The notes beneath the pieces are model-generated. The model worked only from the letters and a program-made list of their open reading frames with translations. It was not told the origin of the DNA and ran no database searches. A stretch of DNA of 11,648 nucleotides, from assembly GCA_039808665.1 (NCBI GenBank), contig JBDHTO010000031.1:1-11648 (forward strand), read 5' to 3'. How positions within the stretch are numbered: the stretch's first letter is position 1; the number at the start of each line of letters is the position of its first letter. This document shows, one piece after another, positions 1 through 5,439 of this stretch. Source of the stretch: JBDHTO01 sp039808665 (GTDB lineage: Bacteria; Pseudomonadota; Alphaproteobacteria; Paracaedibacterales; JAKBAR01). Position numbers and translations under genes: made by a program.

Positions 1-570
1 CCCCATACACTTGCATATGCAAGGCTTTTTCACAATCCACAAGAGGCTCTTACGGACTCTCCTGCCCATCAAAAGGCCCTTTCTGTTTTTACAATTCAAG
101 CCCTTTTAAATGGATCACATAATAATGCTTTTGGCTTTGACACAATGGGCGAAGAAAAAAGAGCTCAGTTATTTAATCATCACCTAAGAATCCTGAACAA
201 CATGGAGGAAAGTGACCTTGTCAGCGCAATCAAAGCAGATGCACATGTTTCCATGGCAATTGCCCGCATTAAAGTTTATCAAGAACAAGAGAGAAAAAAA
301 GAACCCACCCCCAAAGACTTAAGGATGGCCACACTCTTCGCTTCCCTTCCAAAAGATGGACAGGAAGAAACACGTAACTCCTTAAGAACACTCATTAATT
401 ATGCATCACACGGACATGATCATGCTGGAGAGTTTTTGCTTAAATACCTCAAAGATCGCCTGAAGGAAGAAAAAGAACCACTAGACAATTACAATCGCAC
501 ATCTCAAATTTTTGCGATTGCACGAACTTATCTTATGATGTTAAAAGGTGGCGCTCTGACAGAGGAGTAG
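1..570 (+). CDS. Hypothetical helical protein, 3' part only
   Basis: The reading frame is open from the first base of the window to a TAG at 568-570, giving at least 189 residues, so the gene almost certainly starts upstream. The first in-window ATG (145) has no convincing Shine-Dalgarno sequence and is probably internal. The protein is hydrophilic and rich in E, K, L and A, with short predicted helices separated by turns; for example residues after GHDHAGEFLLKYLKDRLKEEK look like a helical hairpin. This recalls Sel1/TPR-type solenoids, but I cannot align a repeat consensus. No membrane segment or catalytic motif is visible in this part. It runs convergently towards cca with only a 20-nt gap. 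Function unknown; that it is coding is likely from the long open frame and ordinary composition. Confidence 0.65.
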   Translation, partial: PHTLAYARLFHNPQEALTDSPAHQKALSVFTIQALLNGSHNNAFGFDTMGEEKRAQLFNHHLRILNNMEESDLVSAIKADAHVSMAIARIKVYQEQERKKEPTPKDLRMATLFASLPKDGQEETRNSLRTLINYASHGHDHAGEFLLKYLKDRLKEEKEPLDNYNRTSQIFAIARTYLMMLKGGALTEE

Positions 571-590
571 AAGCACGCAGGGGAATCCTG

Positions 591-1727
591 TCACTTTTTG
601 AGAAAAGCTAAACATTCTTTTTTGCCCGCCTTAAAGCCACTTTGAATCCAAAATTCTTCTGTGGCTTTGAGTGCATCACCAAGATCTTTGCCGGAAAGAA
701 AGGGCAAGTCCTCAGCATTTACAGGAAATTGAGGGCGCACCCAGTTTTTGGATATGCTCAAAAAAGGAGCGATTTCAATCTGATGGATAGCCCCAAGTCC
801 CTTTAGAATTTGCTCAAAAACATCGACTCCAAGCTTGTAAAGAAGCTCCTCAGGACTTTTTTTAAAAAAAGTTCCTTTATAGATCTCAAAGCTTTTTAAA
901 AGATAGGATTCCTTTTTTGTCAAAACAAAAGACTTTGTCAAATCCTCTATGGCTTCGTGATAAAGCGTTAAAAGCCCGACAATGGCTCCCGCATGGGGCA
1001 ACAATCTATCGAAAGCCTGAAGGTCAGGAGTATGAGGATAGATTTCCCTAAGCACACCTGTTTTTTCCATCAAAGTTATCGTTTTATGGGACTGTGGCGC
1101 ATCAAGAATTTTCAAAAATTCATGACGAATACGCTCTTTAGAAAGATTTTGAATCCCAGACTTTTCGAGTTCGCAAGCAAGGAGAGCTTCATGATCCGCA
1201 TCTCCACGACCAAAATAAGCATACATGCGAAAGAATCTTAGAATCCTGAGATAATCTTCCCGAATGCGCGTTGTCGCATCACCGATAAACCGCACACGTC
1301 CCGCGTCGAGGTCATCTTTTCCACCGAAATAATCGTAAATATCGCCAAAGCGATCCATATAAAGAGCATTAAAAGTAAAATCTCTGCGCGCGGCGTCTTT
1401 TTCAAAGGATGTTCCATAAATCACTGTCGCATAACGGCCATCGGTTTTTATGTCTTCGCGCAGGCTTGTCACTTGAAAGGACACGTGATCCATCACAGCT
1501 GTAACAGTTCCATGGTGAATGCCGGTTGGAATAACTTGACAATGGGGCGTTAGTAACTCCGTAATTTCTTTGGGACTAGCACCTGCTGCAATATCGATAT
1601 CCCCAATAGACAGGCCTAAAAGATGATCACGCACAGCACCGCCAACAAGACGTGCATCAACCCCGTTATCTTCGAGGAGATCTAAAATGACACGAACATA
1701 GGGAAATGAAAGAGGATGTGTTTTCAA
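591..1727 (-). CDS. cca: CCA tRNA nucleotidyltransferase (CCA-adding enzyme)
   Basis: This enzyme adds or repairs the 3' CCA end of tRNAs in the cytoplasm, using CTP and ATP without a nucleic-acid template. The 378-residue product has the class II poly(A) polymerase/CCA head: RLVGGAVRD at residues 26-34, the metal-binding pair D43/D45 in GDIDIA, SLREDIKTDGR near 88-98, RRDFTFNAL at 114-122, and the nucleotide-reading IREDYLRILRFFR helix at 155-167, followed by ERIRHEFLKIL at 198-208. The C-terminal half is more divergent and helical. The start is TTG at 1725-1727; I see no ATG or GTG that would keep the LVGG motif, and no Shine-Dalgarno sequence. A tRNA-Arg gene on the same strand ends 5 nt upstream, so the two are probably co-transcribed. 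Because that tRNA already encodes CCA, the enzyme may serve mainly in repair for it. Whether it is a full CCA-adding or an A-adding type cannot be settled by eye. Confidence 0.93.
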   Translation of the reverse strand: MKTHPLSFPYVRVILDLLEDNGVDARLVGGAVRDHLLGLSIGDIDIAAGASPKEITELLTPHCQVIPTGIHHGTVTAVMDHVSFQVTSLREDIKTDGRYATVIYGTSFEKDAARRDFTFNALYMDRFGDIYDYFGGKDDLDAGRVRFIGDATTRIREDYLRILRFFRMYAYFGRGDADHEALLACELEKSGIQNLSKERIRHEFLKILDAPQSHKTITLMEKTGVLREIYPHTPDLQAFDRLLPHAGAIVGLLTLYHEAIEDLTKSFVLTKKESYLLKSFEIYKGTFFKKSPEELLYKLGVDVFEQILKGLGAIHQIEIAPFLSISKNWVRPQFPVNAEDLPFLSGKDLGDALKATEEFWIQSGFKAGKKECLAFLKK

Positions 1728-1732
1728 TTTTA

Positions 1733-1809
1733 TGGCGCGCCCGAGAAGAGTCGAACTCCTAACCTTCAGATCCGTAGTCTGACGCTCTATCCAATTGAGC
1801 TACGGGCGC
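1733..1809 (-). tRNA. tRNA-Arg (anticodon ACG), CCA encoded
   Basis: Read on the minus strand this is a 77-nt cloverleaf. The acceptor stem GCGCCCG/CGGGCGC pairs perfectly over 7 bp, followed by discriminator G and a genomically encoded CCA (1733-1735). The anticodon stem TCAGA/TCTGA encloses the loop CTACGGA, placing ACG at positions 34-36, hence arginine. The T arm has AGGAG/CTTCT with one G-U pair and a TTCGACT loop; the D arm contains the usual AGCTCAATTGGATAGAGC. Reading CGU, CGC and CGA with ACG needs A34-to-inosine editing by TadA, which is established for this tRNA. It lies between accD (upstream, 102-nt gap) and cca (5 nt downstream) on the same strand. Confidence 0.97.
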
Positions 1810-1867
1810 GTATCTATAAAATAGCTGTGCTTAACCTAACCAACACCCCATAAAAAAGCAAGGGGAA

Positions 1868-1905
1868 TTTTTAAAGAATCCGTAGATTTCAACGGTCTTT
1901 AAAAA
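1868..1905. repeat. Inverted repeat / hairpin downstream of accD
   Basis: Arms TTTTTAAAGA (1868-1877) and TCTTTAAAAA (1896-1905) are exact reverse complements. Inside them CCGT (1880-1883) pairs with ACGG (1892-1895), leaving a 2-nt bulge (1878-1879) and an 8-nt loop, about 14 bp in all. It lies 7 nt past the accD stop. The T-rich part is on the 5' side of the stem on either strand, so it lacks the 3' U tract of a standard intrinsic terminator. It could be a weak terminator, a processing or stability hairpin ahead of the tRNA, or chance in AT-rich DNA. Confidence 0.45.
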
Positions 1906-1911
1906 ATAAGG

Positions 1912-2760
1912 TTAATACTTACACAGAATTTTCAAAAGATTTCCCAAACGCTCCTTAAGCTCTGAGCGTTTAACAACCATATCGACCATACCGTGATCTA
2001 AAAGATATTCCGCACTTTGAAATCCTTCGGGAAGCTTTTGTCGCATGGTTTCTTCGATAACGCGTGCACCTGCAAATCCAATTGTTGCCTTAGGCTCAGC
2101 GATTGTCACATCACCAAGCATAGCAAAGGATGCCGAAACACCACCCGTCGTAGGATCAGTCAAAATTGTAATATAAGGAAGGCCCGCTTCTTTAACCTGC
2201 TCCACAGCAATGGTTGTACGGGGCATCTGCATTAGTGAAAGAATTCCTTCTTGCATACGCGCACCACCAGAAGCGGGGATAATGATAAGAGGTGAACGCG
2301 TTTTTACCGCAAGATCGCTGGCTGCGACAATCCCCTCACCCACGGCAAGCCCCATGGAACCTCCCATAAAGGCAAAATCAAAAGCCGCAATAACTGCACT
2401 CACACCACTAATCTGGCCATAGCCCACTTTGATGGCATCCTCAAATCCGGTTTTGGAACGGTACTCTTTCAGTCGATCCGTGTATTTTTTCATATCCCTA
2501 AATTTAAGGGGGTCGGCATACACTTTTGGTACAGGGTGAAGTGTGAAGGATTTCTCATCAAAAAGAAGTTCAAAGCGCTCTTTTGCGCTGATACGAAAAT
2601 GATGACCACAGTGGTGACAGACATTTTTGTGCTCCGCCATATCTCTGTGAAAAAGCATATGTTCGCATGATGGGCATTTCGTCCAAAGATTATCAGGCAC
2701 TTCATTTCTGCGCATCAATTCTTGAATTTTTGGACGAACAAAGTTGGTGATCCAGTTCAT
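1912..2760 (-). CDS. accD: Acetyl-CoA carboxylase carboxyltransferase subunit beta
   Basis: AccD pairs with AccA to form the carboxyltransferase that moves the carboxyl group from carboxybiotin on AccB to acetyl-CoA, making malonyl-CoA for fatty-acid synthesis. The 282-residue product begins with the alphaproteobacteria-like MNWITNFVRPKI. It has an intact C4 zinc ribbon (C29, C32, C48, C51; spacing 2-15-2), although as far as I recall several free-living alphaproteobacterial AccDs have lost these cysteines. The crotonase-fold core shows MGGSMG near 132-137, SGGARMQEG at 164-172 and PTTGGVSASFA at 203-213, which form the oxyanion and CoA pockets. ATG at 2758-2760 is preceded by AAGGAG (2771-2776) at good spacing. 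It follows the CpoB-like gene after 33 nt, so the pair is probably one operon. The folC and trp neighbours common in alphaproteobacteria are absent on the sides visible here. Confidence 0.96.
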   Translation of the reverse strand: MNWITNFVRPKIQELMRRNEVPDNLWTKCPSCEHMLFHRDMAEHKNVCHHCGHHFRISAKERFELLFDEKSFTLHPVPKVYADPLKFRDMKKYTDRLKEYRSKTGFEDAIKVGYGQISGVSAVIAAFDFAFMGGSMGLAVGEGIVAASDLAVKTRSPLIIIPASGGARMQEGILSLMQMPRTTIAVEQVKEAGLPYITILTDPTTGGVSASFAMLGDVTIAEPKATIGFAGARVIEETMRQKLPEGFQSAEYLLDHGMVDMVVKRSELKERLGNLLKILCKY

Positions 2761-2793
2761 TGGTCACATTCTCCTTCTGGTTATTGATGCTAC

Positions 2794-3765
2794 CTACGCA
2801 GCAGCTTTTTGTTTTTTTGCAACAGGCGCCTTAAGCACTTGCTGAGGATTTGCCTTAGAGGCACTCGGTTTGTTGGCAGGAGCCTTTACCGAAGGTTGCT
2901 GCTTTTTCGCTCCCCCGCCAACAATACCTGATAATCTTTTAAGATCCGCTTTTGTATCATCTGTCAAATACTCTGGCTTGAAATCTTTTTTGACCTTCTC
3001 AATAAATTTTGAAGCTGCGGCTTTATTATTTTCCTTAATAAAGACTTCAGCCATACCTAATAATGCATCCGCAGCATGTGGCCCTTGTTCATCGCCACGA
3101 TACACTCTTGCAAATGCATTTTGTGCATCTTTGACTTCGTTAAGTTTGAGTAAGAGCTTTGCCATATAAAAAAGTGCAGAACGACTCAAGGAATGATCTT
3201 GATGCGCATCAATAAACTGAGCACAAGCTCCCTTGGCTTGCTCAATAAGGTTTTTGTCCTCACCCTTCATAGCACTGTGATAGAGAGCACTCAACTTATC
3301 AAACTCCCCTTGAACTCCGCTGACTTCCATCGTTCCCGCAGATTTATAAGCGTTCGCCATGGCCACAGCTTCTTCTTGGTTATGAGCACCCATAGCCTCT
3401 TGCAGGTTATTGGGATCCACGCCGAGATCATTCAACACCGCCGTCACATCATCATCAAGTTTGGGTTGAGGTTTAGGTTCTGGTGAGGATGCCGGATTCA
3501 CGGAACCTGATGCGGTTGTTGTCTTCGGAGAGGGAGATTTCACCTGCATTTCTTGCATCTGTTTTTTCATCTCTGCCATTTCCGCACGAAGCTTGGCTAC
3601 CTCATCTGTCGGGGTTGAATAAACCGGTTTATCAGAAGTATTTTCCTCAGCTTCCGCCTCATAAGTATCTGCAGATTCGTCAACTGCCCCAGTTTGCTCC
3701 ACAGCATCTACGGATGCAGCATGGGCAGATGAGATCACAAAAAAAAGAAAGAGATACCGAAACAT
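2794..3765 (-). CDS. Exported coiled-coil/TPR protein, CpoB (YbgF)-like
   Basis: The proposed product has 323 residues. It opens with a clear signal peptide, MFRYLFLFFVISSAHA, with likely cleavage after AHA at residue 16. An acidic, low-complexity linker follows (17-52), then a short coiled coil at about 53-76 (KLRAEMAEMKKQMQEMQ). A Pro/Ser/Thr linker covers 77-103, and a helical TPR-like region spans about 150-280, including SRSALFYMAKLLLKLNEVKDAQNAFARV. The tail is basic and rich in K, A and P. Signal, trimerising coil and TPR is the plan of CpoB/YbgF, a periplasmic partner of Tol-Pal that coordinates envelope constriction, but tol or pal genes are not adjacent, so the name is inference. 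The frame also opens at a TTG at 3807; I prefer the ATG at 3763-3765 because it puts the signal peptide at the N-terminus. The Shine-Dalgarno sequence is weak. accD follows after 33 nt. Confidence 0.7.
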   Translation of the reverse strand: MFRYLFLFFVISSAHAASVDAVEQTGAVDESADTYEAEAEENTSDKPVYSTPTDEVAKLRAEMAEMKKQMQEMQVKSPSPKTTTASGSVNPASSPEPKPQPKLDDDVTAVLNDLGVDPNNLQEAMGAHNQEEAVAMANAYKSAGTMEVSGVQGEFDKLSALYHSAMKGEDKNLIEQAKGACAQFIDAHQDHSLSRSALFYMAKLLLKLNEVKDAQNAFARVYRGDEQGPHAADALLGMAEVFIKENNKAAASKFIEKVKKDFKPEYLTDDTKADLKRLSGIVGGGAKKQQPSVKAPANKPSASKANPQQVLKAPVAKKQKAAA

Positions 3766-3878
3766 AGAAACAATGCAATGAAGTTGTATTTTCTGGGAAT
3801 ATAGCAAAATTTTTGATCCAGATCAGCTTATAAATAGCGTAGAATATCACATGGTATTTTTAGGCAATCGGTTTTCCT
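3766..3878. promoter_or_regulatory. Divergent intergenic region with a small palindrome
   Basis: This 113-nt AT-rich gap separates the minus-strand CpoB-like/accD run from plus-strand nadK, so it should carry promoters for both directions. It contains the exact palindrome TGATC-CA-GATCA at 3814-3825, near the middle, and a TATATT on the minus strand at about 3797-3802 that could be a -10 box for the CpoB-like gene. TAGAAT at 3840-3845 could be a -10 for nadK, but its spacing from TTGATC (3813-3818) is 21 nt, too long for a good match. The gap's role is likely; the individual boxes are guesses. Confidence 0.4.
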
Positions 3879-4649
3879 ATGATTGACGCTACAGCATTCG
3901 CAGTGATTGCTTCGGATCACGTCCTGGCACAAGCGACAAAAAGACGTCTCGAAGAAAAATATACATTTACACCCCCGGAGCAAGCTGAAAAAATTATTGT
4001 TCTTGGAGGCGATGGCATGCTTCTTAAAATTCTTAGAGAGTATAAAGACAAAGCCGTTTATGGCATCAACTGTGGCACGGTGGGTTTTCTCATGAATCGG
4101 TTTAACGAAGATCTCGACAGTGTTTTTGACCGCATTCATCACGCACAAACTCAAATTCTTCACCCCCTCAATATGTCTGCCACAGATATTCATGGAAAGA
4201 CACACGCTTACCGGGCCATCAATGAAGTTGCTCTTTTTCGAACAACCGCCCAAGCTGCAAAAATCATGATTTCAGTGGACAATAAAGTACGCATGCAAGA
4301 GCTTTCTTGCGACGGAATTTTGGTTGCAACCCCCGCAGGAAGCACAGCTTATAATCTTTCTGCCCACGGCCCCATTATCCCACTCGGTGCAAACCTTCTC
4401 GCACTTACACCCATCAGCCCGTTTAGACCAAGAAGGTGGAGGGGCGCTCTTTTACCGGATACATCCGTTGTGGACATTAAAGTCCTCGAAGCAGAGGTTC
4501 GCAGAGTTCATGCAAGTTGCGATGATCAAGAAATTGTGGAAATTTCAGAAATCAGAGTATCCATGGATAAAACAAAATCTTACACACTCCTCTTTGACCC
4601 GGATCATCATCTGGAGGAGCGTATTATTTCAGAACAGTTTTTTGCCTAG
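3879..4649 (+). CDS. nadK: NAD kinase
   Basis: The enzyme phosphorylates NAD+ to NADP+ using ATP or inorganic polyphosphate in the cytoplasm, setting the NADPH pool for biosynthesis and redox defence. The 256-residue protein matches the short alphaproteobacterial form. It has the family GGDG motif at residues 43-46 (VLGGDGMLL), NCGTVGFLMN near 64-73, the NE motif at 115-116 (AINEVALF), and the NAD-binding block CDGILVATPAGSTAYNLSA at 144-162. After these comes the SPFRPRRWRG segment near 180-189. The N-terminus is short, and there is no obvious Shine-Dalgarno sequence before ATG 3879, so initiation may be weak or the leader very short. It stands alone on this strand, and its last 26 nt overlap the 3' end of the convergent DUF2608 gene. 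Confidence 0.95.
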   Translation: MIDATAFAVIASDHVLAQATKRRLEEKYTFTPPEQAEKIIVLGGDGMLLKILREYKDKAVYGINCGTVGFLMNRFNEDLDSVFDRIHHAQTQILHPLNMSATDIHGKTHAYRAINEVALFRTTAQAAKIMISVDNKVRMQELSCDGILVATPAGSTAYNLSAHGPIIPLGANLLALTPISPFRPRRWRGALLPDTSVVDIKVLEAEVRRVHASCDDQEIVEISEIRVSMDKTKSYTLLFDPDHHLEERIISEQFFA

Positions 4650-5436
4650 TGCTTTTAAGAATTTGATCGGCTTCCTCATCGGAAAGCCACATTTTTTCCC
4701 TGAGCACCACATCATACTGTAGTTTTGCGCGCGTATTATCGAGAGGCGCTAATTCACGTTTTTCAACACCCACATAGTGATATCCGAAGTAACCAATCTC
4801 TTTCCTGGCACAGTAGTCACGCATACCTATTAAATTAGGTAACGAGTCATCAATAAAGTGAATTTGCTCAGGGATAAATTTTACTTTCTTTAGAAAAGCA
4901 TCAAGAATTTCGTGTTTAGGGAGCATACATGCAAAAATGACCCCTTGCTTAAAAGAGGGAATTTTTCCACACAAAGAAAACTCCTCCAAAAAAATCTCGT
5001 CAGCATGCTGAAAGCTTTTTGAAAAATCTATCCCGTAATTTTTTAAGATCTCAATACGCAAATCACAGTGATTCTCTGTATTCCCCAAATCCCCATTCCA
5101 TCCCGCAGTAAGGGCTATAGGGCGCGCACCCGCAAGGGAAAGAGCTGAGATAATCTTTGGAATGTCTTGATCCACGAGTTGAACGAGATAGTCGGACCAA
5201 ATATACCCTGAAAGATATTTTGCTTCCTCTGGAGAGTAGCGACTATCAATCTGCTCATGGAGCCATTTTGCTTTATGAGGAGGGCGAAGTACTTGATCCC
5301 TTGCGTGAATCAAAACCTCATCAATATCAAAAACAAAAAGCGCATCCCTTGGAGGCGCTTTTGAGAGCTCATCAAGACGACGAAAACACTCCATTTCAAT
5401 AACCTCTGAATGTGTGTTGTCGTCGTATTTTTTCAT
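4624..5436 (-). CDS. HAD-superfamily hydrolase, DUF2608-type
   Basis: A 270-residue haloacid dehalogenase-fold protein, probably a Mg-dependent phosphatase of unknown substrate. Motif I is FVFDIDEVL with nucleophile D37 and acid/base D39; motif II is the threonine in ALTAGWN (T110); motif IV is the acidic pair D196/D197 in HFIDDSLPNL. A lysine for motif III is probably K164 or K174. The C-terminal pattern GYFGYHYVG (215-223) and WLSDEEADQIL (250-260) recalls DUF2608, a family seen in Legionella and rickettsial or Holosporales-like genomes. No signal peptide or membrane span is visible, so it is probably cytoplasmic. Its ATG (5434-5436) begins 3 nt after the infB stop, without a Shine-Dalgarno sequence. 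An internal ATG at 5392-5394 has AGAGG (5403-5407) 8 nt upstream and would give 256 residues with all motifs intact. Either way it should share the infB transcript. Confidence 0.82.
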   Translation of the reverse strand: MKKYDDNTHSEVIEMECFRRLDELSKAPPRDALFVFDIDEVLIHARDQVLRPPHKAKWLHEQIDSRYSPEEAKYLSGYIWSDYLVQLVDQDIPKIISALSLAGARPIALTAGWNGDLGNTENHCDLRIEILKNYGIDFSKSFQHADEIFLEEFSLCGKIPSFKQGVIFACMLPKHEILDAFLKKVKFIPEQIHFIDDSLPNLIGMRDYCARKEIGYFGYHYVGVEKRELAPLDNTRAKLQYDVVLREKMWLSDEEADQILKSTRQKTVLK

Positions 5437-5439
5437 AAG

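Noticed and set aside
579..600. Possible terminator CAGG-loop-CCTG followed by CTTTTT between the first gene and cca
   Set aside because: Only four paired bases and a gap before the T run; too weak to call although a terminator would be expected here.
3828..4253. Minus-strand open frame of 141 codons opposite nadK
   Set aside because: It is antisense to the conserved GGDG and NE motifs of NAD kinase; the composition (many C, K, N, F) is typical of a shadow frame.
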